Part shown: positions 16,464 to 24,179 of the stretch, piece after piece
How the letters are laid out: every line of letters begins with the position of its first letter
Position numbering within the stretch: the stretch's first letter is position 1
Source of the DNA: Isoptericola sp042668085
GTDB lineage: Bacteria; Actinomycetota; Actinomycetes; Actinomycetales; Cellulomonadaceae
Direction of reading: 5' to 3'
Length of the DNA: 42,718 nucleotides
NCBI RefSeq assembly: GCF_042668085.1
Contig: NZ_JBHVBO010000020.1
Location: forward strand, 1-42,718
Notes under the pieces: generated by a model
The model's input: the letters and a program-made list of their open reading frames with translations, nothing else
Told to the model about the DNA's origin: nothing
The model's database searches: none
Program-made: the position numbers and the translations under genes

Positions 16464-16486
16464 CAGCACGGCGCAGGGGGCCGGGC
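16464..16486. repeat. 23-bp direct repeat, copy 1, at the left edge of the small gap
   Basis: Identical to 16593-16615. The copy ends exactly where the Ns begin, so it may reflect an assembly break at a repeat rather than a functional element. Confidence 0.8.
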
Positions 16487-16496
16487 NNNNNNNNNN
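16487..16496. other. Assembly gap (10 N)
   Basis: Ten Ns of unknown true length in an intergenic, extremely GC-rich stretch. Confidence 0.95.
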
Positions 16497-16592
16497 TCGC
16501 CGCCCCGCGCGCGGGCGGGGGCGGCGGTGACCGGGTGCAACAGGGGCGCGGGTCCCTGCCCACCGCCCCCCGGGGGGGGTTCGGGTTGCGCC

Positions 16593-16615
16593 CAGCACGG
16601 CGCAGGGGGCCGGGC
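16593..16615. repeat. 23-bp direct repeat, copy 2
   Basis: Second copy of the repeat at 16464, 129 bp away (gap length uncertain). It lies in a stretch with alternating TGCGCCCA segments on both sides. Confidence 0.8.
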
Positions 16616-16731
16616 TGCGCCCACGACACACCGGCACCGCGGGGTGCGCGCGGCGGCCCCGGGCGGACGATCACCGGACCCTCGACGGAGGGCTCTGGCA
16701 GACCCGCCCGGGGCTGCCCGCGGTACACGCC

Positions 16732-16737
16732 TACGCT
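16732..16737 (+). promoter_or_regulatory. -10 hexamer TACGCT before the first MFS gene
   Basis: Followed by 8 nt and the GTG at 16746, which implies a leaderless transcript; no ribosome site is seen. Confidence 0.5.
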
Positions 16738-16745
16738 GGGACACC

Positions 16746-18056
16746 GTGCCCCGACTGATCGCCGACCTCACGCCGCTGCGCGTCTCCCCGGCGTTCCGCC
16801 GGCTGTGGTGGGGCCTCGGCGTCTCCAACATCGGCACGCAGGTCACCGTGGTCGCGGTCGGCCTGCAGGTGTACGCCCTGACGGGATCGACTCTCGCGGT
16901 GGGCACGCTGGGCATCGCGGCGCTGGTGCCGCTGGTCGCGCTCGGCCTGTACGGCGGGGCGCTGGTGGACCACTACGACCGGCGCCGCGTCTCGCTGCTC
17001 GCGTCGACGGTGCTGTGGCTGGTGACGGCGGGCATCGCGGCGCAGGCGTGGCTCGACGTCGGCTCGGTGAACCTGCTGTACGGGCTGGTGGCGCTGCAGT
17101 CCGCGGCGTTCGCCATCAACAACCCGGCGCGCACGTCGATCGTGCCGCGCCTGCTGGAGCCGCAGCTCATGCCGGCGGCCAACGCGCTGCAGACGCTGTC
17201 CTTCAACGTGGCCCTCACCTGTGGCCCCCTCGTGGGCGCGCTCCTCGTGGCCCGCCTCGGGTACGCCTGGGCGTACACCCTCGACGCACTGCTGTTCACC
17301 GCCGCGCTGTGGGCGGTGTGGCGGCTGCCCGCCGTCCCGCCGGAGCAGGACCTGGACGACGACGCAGCGAAGGCCGCGCCTGCCCGGCGGCGCGTCGTCG
17401 GGCTGAGCTCCGTGCTCGACGGCCTGCGCTATCTCGCGACCCGGCCGAACGTGCGCACGACGTTCGTCGTCGACCTGGCCGCGATGGTGCTCGCCTTCCC
17501 GCGCGTGCTGTGGCCCGCGGCGGGCGCGCTCTACCTGGGCGGCGGGGAGACGACGACGGGCGTGCTCGCCGCCGGGTTCGCCGTCGGCGGCATCCTCGCG
17601 AGCGTGTTCTCCGGCGCGCTCGTCCGCGTGCGGTGGCAGGGCCGGATCATCGTGTGGGCGATCACGGCGTGGGGCCTGAGCGTCACCGCGTTCGGCGCGG
17701 TCCTCGTCGCCGTCGGGCCGGACGCCCCGGACGGCGTGCTGTGGGGCGCCGTCGTGGTCGCAGGCGTCGCGCTGCTGCTGGCGGGCGGGGCGGACGCGAT
17801 CTCGTCCGTGTTCCGTCAGTCGATCCTGCAGACCGCGACGCCCGACCACATGCGTGGCCGCCTGCAGGGCGTGTTCATCGTGGTGGTCGCGGGCGGGCCG
17901 CGGCTCGGGGAGATGGTGCTCGGCTCGGAGGCCACGTGGTTCGGCGAGGGGTGGGCGGCCGTCGTCGGCGGGCTCGCGTGCGTCGCGGTGCTGTGGCTGG
18001 TCGTGCGGCTGCAGCCCCGGTTCTGGCGCTACGACGCCCACCACCCGGAGCCCTGA
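16746..18056 (+). CDS. MFS transporter, EntS-like (MFS_3 type)
   Basis: 436 residues with about 12 hydrophobic spans. The N-terminal part FRRLWWGLGVSNIGTQVTVVAVGLQVYALTG matches the EntS/MFS_3 family of exporters, and the loop-2 motif is LVDHYDRRRV. Relatives export siderophores or drugs. No siderophore genes are nearby, so substrate is open. The GTG start is chosen because the open frame upstream runs through the N gap and low-complexity DNA, and the -10 hexamer lies just before the GTG. Convergent with the next MFS gene, 18 bp apart. Confidence 0.85.
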   Translation: MPRLIADLTPLRVSPAFRRLWWGLGVSNIGTQVTVVAVGLQVYALTGSTLAVGTLGIAALVPLVALGLYGGALVDHYDRRRVSLLASTVLWLVTAGIAAQAWLDVGSVNLLYGLVALQSAAFAINNPARTSIVPRLLEPQLMPAANALQTLSFNVALTCGPLVGALLVARLGYAWAYTLDALLFTAALWAVWRLPAVPPEQDLDDDAAKAAPARRRVVGLSSVLDGLRYLATRPNVRTTFVVDLAAMVLAFPRVLWPAAGALYLGGGETTTGVLAAGFAVGGILASVFSGALVRVRWQGRIIVWAITAWGLSVTAFGAVLVAVGPDAPDGVLWGAVVVAGVALLLAGGADAISSVFRQSILQTATPDHMRGRLQGVFIVVVAGGPRLGEMVLGSEATWFGEGWAAVVGGLACVAVLWLVVRLQPRFWRYDAHHPEP

Positions 18057-18074
18057 GCCCGGCAGGACGGCGGC

Positions 18075-19376
18075 TCAGGCGGCGTCGGAGTACGGGCGAC
18101 GACGCCGCATCCCGGGCAGCGCGGCGAGCGCCAGCAGGGCGCACGCCCAGCCGCCCGACATCGTGACGAGGAACCCGGCGTGCGAGTCCACGGCGTCCAC
18201 GGCGACACCGGCCAGCCAGGAGCCGAGCGAGACGCCCACGCCCAGGGACGTGCCCACCCACGTGAGGCCCTCGGTGAGCTGGTGGGGCGCGACGAGCGCC
18301 TGCACCAGGGCGTTGCCGTTGATGAGCGTCGGCGCGATGGCGAAGCCGGCCACGAACATCACCACGCCCAGGACCACGAGGTTCTGGACGAAGAAGAACA
18401 GCGAGACCCCGACGGCGATCCCGCAGGCGGTGACCGTGAACCGGGTCGACAGCGGCGACACCCAGTGCCGCGCCCCGTACGCCAGGCCCGAGACCATCGA
18501 GCCCAGGGCGAAGCAGGCGAGCACGACCCCGGCGAGCCCCTTGACCCCCTGCTCCTCCGCGAACGCCACGGTGGCGACGTCGCTCGACCCGAACATCACG
18601 CCCATGCCGACGAAGACGACGGCGAGCACCGGCATCCCGGGCATGCGGATCGCCGAGCGGCGCTCCAGGCGGACGGCGTCCGGGTGCGTCACCGTGCCGA
18701 CGCGCTCGCCGTCCGCGGGCACGGCCGCGCCGCGGGCGGGTGGCTCGGTACGCCGCTGCGTGAGGAACCAGGCGGCACCGCCACCGCCCACGACCGCCGC
18801 GACGAGCAGGCCGCCCGACGGGATCACCGTCGTCGCGAGGGTCGTGGCCAGCACCGGGCCCACGATGAACACCAGCTCGTCGAGGGCCGACTCCAGGGAG
18901 TAGGCGGTGTGCACGCGCTGCGCCTCGGGGAGCACGTGGGACCAGCGGGCCCGGGCGAGCGACCCGTACGAGCCCTGGCTCGCCCCGCCCACCGCGGCGC
19001 ACACCCACAGCACCCACTCGGGGGCGCCCAGGCTCGCGGCCACCACCAGGCCCAGGAGCCCTGCCGTCGTCGCGACCAGCATCGGGGTCATCACGCGGGC
19101 CTGGCCCGACCGGTCCACGAGGCGGGCGATCTGCGGCGCCACCAGCGCCTGCGCCACCACCAGCACCGCCGACACCCGGCCCGCCATCGCGTACGAGCCG
19201 TACAGCGCCTGCACCATGAGCACCGTGCCGATGCCGACCATCGACATCGGCAGCCGGGCGACCATCCCCGCGACGGAGAACCGGGCGGCGCCCGGCACGC
19301 GCAGGACGTCGAGGTAGGGGTTGCGGGCACGCGCCCCCGACGCCGCGTCGGGGGTCTCGGGGGTGGGCGCTGTCAC
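18075..19376 (-). CDS. MFS transporter
   Basis: 433 residues with about 12 membrane spans. Cytoplasmic Ala/Pro-rich N-terminus, then RVPGAARFSVAGMVARLPMSMVGIGTVLMVQ, loop-2 motif ARLVDRSGQARV, a central hydrophilic loop (about residues 210-245) and a C-terminal basic tail (MRRRRPYSDAA). This type is common in actinobacteria and is annotated only as MFS; substrate unknown. GTG start with GGGAG 10 nt upstream. Divergent from the GNAT gene, sharing the 59-bp region 19377-19435. Confidence 0.85.
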   Translation of the reverse strand: MTAPTPETPDAASGARARNPYLDVLRVPGAARFSVAGMVARLPMSMVGIGTVLMVQALYGSYAMAGRVSAVLVVAQALVAPQIARLVDRSGQARVMTPMLVATTAGLLGLVVAASLGAPEWVLWVCAAVGGASQGSYGSLARARWSHVLPEAQRVHTAYSLESALDELVFIVGPVLATTLATTVIPSGGLLVAAVVGGGGAAWFLTQRRTEPPARGAAVPADGERVGTVTHPDAVRLERRSAIRMPGMPVLAVVFVGMGVMFGSSDVATVAFAEEQGVKGLAGVVLACFALGSMVSGLAYGARHWVSPLSTRFTVTACGIAVGVSLFFFVQNLVVLGVVMFVAGFAIAPTLINGNALVQALVAPHQLTEGLTWVGTSLGVGVSLGSWLAGVAVDAVDSHAGFLVTMSGGWACALLALAALPGMRRRRPYSDAA

Positions 19377-19422
19377 CCGCGGATTCTCCCACCGAGGGGC
19401 GACAGATGTCGGGGTCAGCGTC

Positions 19423-19428
19423 CAGGAT
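19423..19428 (+). promoter_or_regulatory. -10-like hexamer CAGGAT before the GNAT gene
   Basis: Followed by 7 nt and the ATG at 19436. It argues against the upstream in-frame ATG at 19406. Confidence 0.4.
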
Positions 19429-19435
19429 GGGGGCC

Positions 19436-19756
19436 ATGAACGCCACCCCCACCCCCGTGACGGTCGTCGACGACCGCGACCACCAGGTCTTCCTCGCCCG
19501 GCTGGACGACGGCCGCCGCGCCGGCGGCGCGTACTACGAGCGGAAGGGTGACGAGGGGGCGCGGGTGGTCGTCTTCACGCACACCGAGGTGGACCCGGCG
19601 TTCGAGGGCCAGGGGATCGGGTCGCAGCTCGCCGCCGGCGCGCTCGACCAGGTGCGCGCCGCGGGGGAGAAGATCGTGCCGCTGTGCCCGTTCATCAAGG
19701 CCTACGTGCAGCGGCACCCCGAGTACGCCGACCTGCTCGCGCACCCCGCCCGGTGA
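19436..19756 (+). CDS. Small GNAT-fold N-acetyltransferase (YjdJ/GCN5-related type)
   Basis: 106 residues. It has the compact form of the GNAT fold found in the YjdJ-like family: beta strands VFLARLDDGRRAGGAYYER and VVVFTHTEVDPAFEGQGIGSQL, with the acetyl-CoA loop GQGIGSQL, then IVPLCPFIKAYVQRHPEYADLL. The CPFIKAY.RHPEY segment is characteristic. It is thought to acetylate small molecules or proteins; target unknown. Its stop overlaps the next start in GTGA, so the two genes are translationally coupled. Confidence 0.88.
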   Translation: MNATPTPVTVVDDRDHQVFLARLDDGRRAGGAYYERKGDEGARVVVFTHTEVDPAFEGQGIGSQLAAGALDQVRAAGEKIVPLCPFIKAYVQRHPEYADLLAHPAR

Positions 19757-20769
19757 GGGCGGGAACCACCACCCGGCGCGGCGGCATCGCAGCGCTGGGG
19801 GTCACTGTCGCGCTGCTGCTCGGCGGGTGCGCCGGCGGGCTCGACCCCGCGTCGTCCGGCCTCGGCGGCTCGGACGTGGAGCCGCCGGCGGCGACGGCGG
19901 AGCCTGCGCCCGCCGAGCCCGGGCCCGCGGAGGCCGCGCCGGCGGAGCCGTCCGAGCCGTCGGAGCCAGAGCCAGAGCTAGAGCCCGCGTCCGGGACCGC
20001 GCTCGCGGCGCTCGAGGGTCTGCCGGTCAAGGGCCGCGCGCCCAAGACGGGGTACTCGCGCGACCAGTTCGGCCCGGCGTGGGCCGACGTCGACCACAAC
20101 GGCTGCGACACGCGCAACGACGTCCTGGCGCGTGACCTCACCCGCACCGTCACCGACCCGGGCACGCACGACTGCATCGTGCTGAGCGGGCTGCTCGCCG
20201 ACCCATACACGGGCACGCGGATCGACTTCGTGCGCGGGCAGGCGACGTCCACCGCGGTGCAGATCGACCACGTCGTCGCGCTGTCGGACGCGTGGCAGAA
20301 GGGGGCCCAGCAGCTCGACGGCGAGGCGCGCCGGCAGCTCGCGAACGACCCGCTGAACCTGCTCGCCGTCGACGGCCCGACCAACTCGGGCAAGGGCGAC
20401 GGCGACGCCGCGACCTGGCTGCCGCCGTCCAAGGCGTTCCGCTGCCAGTACGTGGCGCGGCAGGTCGCCGTGAAGCAGGCGTACGCGCTGTGGGTCACGC
20501 AGGCCGAGCACGACGCCGTCGAGCGCGTCCTGTCCCGGTGCCCCGACGAGCCGCTGCCGACCGGCGGTCCGGCGCCGACGGTCGTCACGGCGGACGACAC
20601 GGCGGAGGACACGCCCGGCGAGACGGGCGACGGGGGCGCGTCGGGGGCGCAGGAGCCGTTCGCGAACTGCGACGCCGCGCGGGCCGCCGGGGCGGCGCCG
20701 GTGCACCGCGGCGACCCGGGCTACTCCTCCCGGCTGGACGGCGACGGCGACGGGACCGGCTGCGAGTAG
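19753..20769 (+). CDS. Predicted lipoprotein nuclease: DUF1524 HNH domain plus excalibur domain
   Basis: 338 residues. The GTG start overlaps the previous stop. A lipoprotein signal ends at the lipobox LLLGGC (lipidated Cys26). A Pro/Glu/Ala linker (about residues 50-85) follows. The DUF1524 HNH region (about 100-255) has TGYSRDQFGPAWADVDHNGC, QIDHVVALSDAW and NDPLNLLAVDGPTNSGKGD. A second linker precedes a C-terminal excalibur-type calcium-binding motif (NCDAARAAGAAPVHRGDPGY, ending with DGDGDGTGCE). This architecture fits a cell-surface, calcium-dependent nuclease used for scavenging or competition. It is not a GmrSD restriction enzyme, despite the shared domain name, because it is exported and stands alone. 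Confidence 0.87.
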   Translation: MRAGTTTRRGGIAALGVTVALLLGGCAGGLDPASSGLGGSDVEPPAATAEPAPAEPGPAEAAPAEPSEPSEPEPELEPASGTALAALEGLPVKGRAPKTGYSRDQFGPAWADVDHNGCDTRNDVLARDLTRTVTDPGTHDCIVLSGLLADPYTGTRIDFVRGQATSTAVQIDHVVALSDAWQKGAQQLDGEARRQLANDPLNLLAVDGPTNSGKGDGDAATWLPPSKAFRCQYVARQVAVKQAYALWVTQAEHDAVERVLSRCPDEPLPTGGPAPTVVTADDTAEDTPGETGDGGASGAQEPFANCDAARAAGAAPVHRGDPGYSSRLDGDGDGTGCE

Positions 20770-20777
20770 TCCCGCCG

Positions 20778-20811
20778 GTCGAGCCGTCCGGCGCCCGCAG
20801 CGGGTCTCGAC
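20778..20811. terminator. Weak inverted repeat between convergent genes
   Basis: GTCGAG (20778-20783) pairs with CTCGAC (20806-20811), and CCCGCAGCGGG lies inside. It sits between the nuclease stop and the phosphoglucomutase stop. Weak stems, so only a possible bidirectional terminator. Confidence 0.3.
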
Positions 20812-20815
20812 GGGC

Positions 20816-22504
20816 TCACCCCTCGAGGGCGCCGTCGACCAGCTCCTTGGCGGCGTCCTGCACCTGCGCGAGGTGCTCGGCCGACACGAACGACTCGGCG
20901 TAGATCTTGTACACGTCCTCCGTGCCCGACGGGCGCGCGGCGAACCAGGCGTCCTTCGTGGTCACCTTGAGGCCGCCGATCGTCGCGCCGTTGCCCGGCG
21001 CCTCGGTGAGCGTCGCGGTGATGTCCTGCCCGGCGAGGGTGGTGGAGGCGACCTCGTCGGGCGAGAGGGCGGACAGGCGCGACTTCTGCTCGCGCGTCGC
21101 CGGCGCGTCCACGCGGGCGTACCAGGACTCGCCGTAGCGGCCCACGAGCTCCGCGTGGTGCTCGGACGGGCTCTTCCCCGTGGCCGCGATGATCTCCGAG
21201 GCGAGCAGCGCCAGCAGCAGACCGTCCTTGTCGGTGGACCAGACACGGCCGTCGCGGCGCAGGAACGACGCGCCGGCCGACTCCTCGCCCCCGAACCCGA
21301 CCTCGCCTTCCAGCAAGCCCGGCACGAACCACTTGAAGCCCACCGGCACCTCGACCAGCTGCCGGCCGAGGCCCGCCACGACCCGGTCGATCAGGGCCGA
21401 CGACACGAGCGTCTTGCCCACCGCCGTGCCCTCCGGCCAGCCCGGCCGCGCGCCGCCGTACAGGTACTCGATCGCGACGGCCAGGTAGTGGTTGGGGTTC
21501 ATCAGCCCCGCGTCGGGGGTGACGATGCCGTGCCGGTCGGAGTCCGCGTCGTTGCCGGTCGCGACGTCGAAGGGCGCCTCGCCGCCGTCACGGCCTGCCA
21601 TCCGCTCCACCAGCGACGCCATCGCGTACGGGGAGCTGCAGTCCATGCGGATCTTGCCGTCCCAGTCGAGGGTCATGAACGACCAGCGCGGGTCCACCTG
21701 CGGGTTCACCACGGTGAGGTCGAGGTCGTACCGCTCGCCGATCGCGCCCCAGTACTCCACGGAGGCTCCGCCCAGCGGGTCCGCGCCGATGCGCACGCCG
21801 GCCGTGCGGATCGCCTCGAGGTCGACGACGTTCGGCAGGTCGTCCACGTACGTGGTGAGGAAGTCGTGCTTGTGCGTCGTGTCCGCGGCGAGCGCGTCCT
21901 CGAGCGAGACCCGGCGCACCGACGCCAGGCCGCCGGTGCGGAGGATCTCGTTGGCGCGGTCCGCGATCCAGCCCGTCGCCTCCGACCCGGCGGGGCCGCC
22001 GTGCGGCGGGTTGTACTTGAAGCCGCCGTCGCGCGGCGGGTTGTGCGACGGCGTGACGACGATCCCGTCCGCGAGGCCCGGGCCCTGGGTGCGCACGCCG
22101 TCGCCCGTCGTCGCGCCGTTGTGGATGAGGATCGACTGCGACACGGCGGGGGTCGGGGTGAACGAGTCGCGCGCGTCGACCATGACGGTGACGCCCGCCG
22201 CGGCCAGCACCTCCAGCGCCGTCTGCCACGCGGGCAGCGACAGGGCGTGCGTGTCCCGGCCGATGAACAGGGGGCCGTCCGTGCCCTGCGACGCGCGGTA
22301 CTCGACGATCGCCTGCGTGATCGCCGCGATGTGCGCCTCGTTGAACGCGGTGTCCAGGCTGGAGCCGCGGTGCCCGGACGTGCCGAACACCACCTGCTGC
22401 GCCGGGTCCGCGACGTCCGGCACGAGGTCGTAGTACGCCCCCACCACCTTGTCGACGTCGATGAGGTCGATGTCCTGGGCCGGCTTCCCCGCGCGCTCGT
22501 GCAT
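20816..22504 (-). CDS. pgm: Phosphoglucomutase (alpha-D-glucose 1,6-bisphosphate-dependent)
   Basis: 562 residues, normal for the bacterial type. N-terminal FGTSGHRGSSLDTAFNEAH, active-site serine loop VVTPSHNPPRDGG, the metal-binding loop (DADSDRHG), the sugar-binding segment GEESAGASFLRRDG, and the C-terminal phosphate-binding RPSGTEDVYKIYAES. It interconverts glucose 1-phosphate and glucose 6-phosphate, linking glycogen, trehalose and cell-wall sugar synthesis with glycolysis. The neighbouring genes do not form a pathway with it. Confidence 0.96.
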   Translation of the reverse strand: MHERAGKPAQDIDLIDVDKVVGAYYDLVPDVADPAQQVVFGTSGHRGSSLDTAFNEAHIAAITQAIVEYRASQGTDGPLFIGRDTHALSLPAWQTALEVLAAAGVTVMVDARDSFTPTPAVSQSILIHNGATTGDGVRTQGPGLADGIVVTPSHNPPRDGGFKYNPPHGGPAGSEATGWIADRANEILRTGGLASVRRVSLEDALAADTTHKHDFLTTYVDDLPNVVDLEAIRTAGVRIGADPLGGASVEYWGAIGERYDLDLTVVNPQVDPRWSFMTLDWDGKIRMDCSSPYAMASLVERMAGRDGGEAPFDVATGNDADSDRHGIVTPDAGLMNPNHYLAVAIEYLYGGARPGWPEGTAVGKTLVSSALIDRVVAGLGRQLVEVPVGFKWFVPGLLEGEVGFGGEESAGASFLRRDGRVWSTDKDGLLLALLASEIIAATGKSPSEHHAELVGRYGESWYARVDAPATREQKSRLSALSPDEVASTTLAGQDITATLTEAPGNGATIGGLKVTTKDAWFAARPSGTEDVYKIYAESFVSAEHLAQVQDAAKELVDGALEG

Positions 22505-22511
22505 GGGATCG

Positions 22512-22517
22512 ATCTTG
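22512..22517 (-). promoter_or_regulatory. -10-like hexamer CAAGAT before pgm
   Basis: On the minus strand followed by 7 nt and the ATG at 22504; no ribosome site between. Confidence 0.45.
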
Positions 22518-22551
22518 CCAGGCGTCGTGGCCGGGTGTCAGGACGGTGCCG

Positions 22552-23910
22552 TCAGCCCCGGAAGTCCGCCTTGCGCACCAGCCCGTGGACGCCCACCGTG
22601 CGGTCGACGACCTGCGAGACGGCGAAGTCGGCCGCCGCGGACAGGTAGGCGTACGCGATCGCGCGGTCCAGGCCCTGGTCGTGCTCGAGGAAGTCGAGGG
22701 CGTTGACGACGGCGCGGCGCATCGCGACGTCCAGGTCGCTGCCGTTGCCGCCCACAGCGCCGTCCGGGTCGGACAGGCCGATGGGGATCCAGGCGTCGGC
22801 GGTCTCGGCGAAGGGGTAGGAGTACGCGACGGACGGCGCGTCGCCGGAGCCCGGCTTGCACACGGTGAGGCGGAACGTGCCGCGCAGCGAGCCCTCCATC
22901 GCTGTGAGCGCCACCTCGCCGTCGCCCATCGCCATGTGCGGGTCGCCCACGTAGAACAGCGCGCCTGGCGCGCGCACGGGCAGGTAGAAGGTGGAGCCGG
23001 CGCCGAGGCGGCTGATGTCGATGTTGCCGCCGCCCAGCGTGGGCGGGATCGAGTTGGCCTCGGGGGCGGTGAGCCCGGTGTTCTCCGAGAACGCGACGCC
23101 CATCGTGCCGAAGAAGTAGCGCAGCGGGAACGAGACCCGGGAGCGGCCCTCGCCGATGACAGCCTTGCCGCCCCGGATCTGAGCGAGCACCGACACGTTG
23201 CCGTACTCGGTGGGGACGCCGGTGCCGCGGCCATCCGTCGCGACGGGCGGCATGACCTCGTCGAGCGCGATGCCGGCGGGTGCGCCGGTTGCGGTGAGGG
23301 CCAACGCGCCCTTGCCGTGCCGGGAGGAGATGACGCCGTACGGCACCCGCGGGACGACGTCGAGCGTCTCGATCTTCAGCACGTCGCCGGGCTCGGCGCC
23401 CTCCACGTGGACGGGGCCGGTGATGACGTGCGGGCCGTCCTTGTCGAAGTCGCGCGGGGTGCGGTCGTAGCCGCCGGCGATGGCGACGGCGTCGTCGAGC
23501 ACCTCCCGACGCCGGATGCCGCGGTCGCCGAACCACGCGACGGGGTCGCGCCCCTGGTCCTCGAGGATGCCCTCGTGCGACACCGAGTCGATGGTGATCG
23601 TGCGACCGGACCGGACGCGGGCCACGGCGGCCGCGTGCACGGAGGGGACGTAGCCCCACAGCACGTCCTCGACGTCCGAGCGCAGGTAGTGGTCCCCGCG
23701 GATGCGGCCCTTTCCGGGCTGCAGGATGCCGCCGAAGCCCGCGTCACCGCCCCGCCCCGCGGCGGTGGTGCCGCCCGAGGTGGCCGCGGCGGGGACCGCC
23801 GCGCCGACCGTCAGCGCGGCCCCGGCCCCCACGCCCGCCGCGGCCTGCAGGAAGCTGCGGCGGCGGAGGCCGGCGGTGAGGGTCTCGGCAGCGTCTCGTC
23901 CGTCGTGCAT
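22552..23910 (-). CDS. Tat-exported acetamidase/formamidase family protein
   Basis: 452 residues. Tat signal with LRRRSFLQAAAGVGAGAA (Arg16-Arg18) and an Ala-rich cleavage region. The mature part follows the FmdA/AmdA fold: DVLWGYVPSVHAAAVARVRSG, VHVEGAEPGDVLKIETLD, YFFGTMGVAFSE, GGGNIDISRLGAGSTFYLPV and GDPHMAMGDGEV. Family enzymes hydrolyse formamide or short amides to ammonia and acid. Most are cytoplasmic, so export with a cofactor-type signal is notable. AGGAGGAG lies 5 nt before the ATG. Divergent from the three-domain phosphoesterase, with 269 bp between. Confidence 0.88.
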   Translation of the reverse strand: MHDGRDAAETLTAGLRRRSFLQAAAGVGAGAALTVGAAVPAAATSGGTTAAGRGGDAGFGGILQPGKGRIRGDHYLRSDVEDVLWGYVPSVHAAAVARVRSGRTITIDSVSHEGILEDQGRDPVAWFGDRGIRRREVLDDAVAIAGGYDRTPRDFDKDGPHVITGPVHVEGAEPGDVLKIETLDVVPRVPYGVISSRHGKGALALTATGAPAGIALDEVMPPVATDGRGTGVPTEYGNVSVLAQIRGGKAVIGEGRSRVSFPLRYFFGTMGVAFSENTGLTAPEANSIPPTLGGGNIDISRLGAGSTFYLPVRAPGALFYVGDPHMAMGDGEVALTAMEGSLRGTFRLTVCKPGSGDAPSVAYSYPFAETADAWIPIGLSDPDGAVGGNGSDLDVAMRRAVVNALDFLEHDQGLDRAIAYAYLSAAADFAVSQVVDRTVGVHGLVRKADFRG

Positions 23911-23978
23911 GTGCTCCTCCTGGGGTCGGCCGGAAACGTCGGCTGCGCCCGACCGTAGGGAGCGCGCATGACGGGCGT

Positions 23979-24034
23979 GTTCGCCGCCGGTGTCCCCCGG
24001 GTAACGGGCGGGGCGCGTTCGCTGGGAGTTCGCC
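23979..24034. promoter_or_regulatory. GTTCGC direct repeats spaced 11 bp (possible PhoP/RegX3-type site)
   Basis: In the divergent region before the acetamidase and phosphoesterase genes, GTTCGCC at 23979 and GTGTCCC at 23990 form one 11-bp pair. GTTCGCT at 24017 and GTTCGCC at 24028 form a second. Actinobacterial Pho-regulon sites use 11-bp direct repeats close to GTTCACC, so this is a near match (G for A). Confidence 0.35.
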
Positions 24035-24179
24035 GTGCCCCCTCTGACGTTCGGCTCCCCGGCGTCTCGGCGTCACCGGACGGTTGCCTCGGCCGCCTAC
24101 CGTCGTCGCCATCGGCATGCCGGAGCGCCCTGACGAGGGCGTGTACTCGATCCGCTCTCCCAGACCCCGGAGGAAGTAC

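Larger units (their letters stand above)
16360..16745. other. 386-bp intergenic region with gap and short direct repeat
   Basis: Contains the hairpin at 16365-16386, a 10-N gap, a 23-bp direct repeat, a G run at 16572-16579 and, at the right end, the MFS gene's -10 hexamer. Several frames are open across it but show no ribosome site and cross the gap, so I see no credible gene. Confidence 0.6.

Noticed and set aside
16421..16745. Forward frames extending the MFS gene upstream across the 10-N gap
   Set aside because: They run through low-complexity DNA and Ns; the MFS homology and the -10 hexamer place the start at 16746.
19753..20769. GmrSD-type restriction enzyme, from the DUF1524 domain
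   Set aside because: It has a lipobox and an excalibur domain, so it is exported, and no GmrS-like partner is present.
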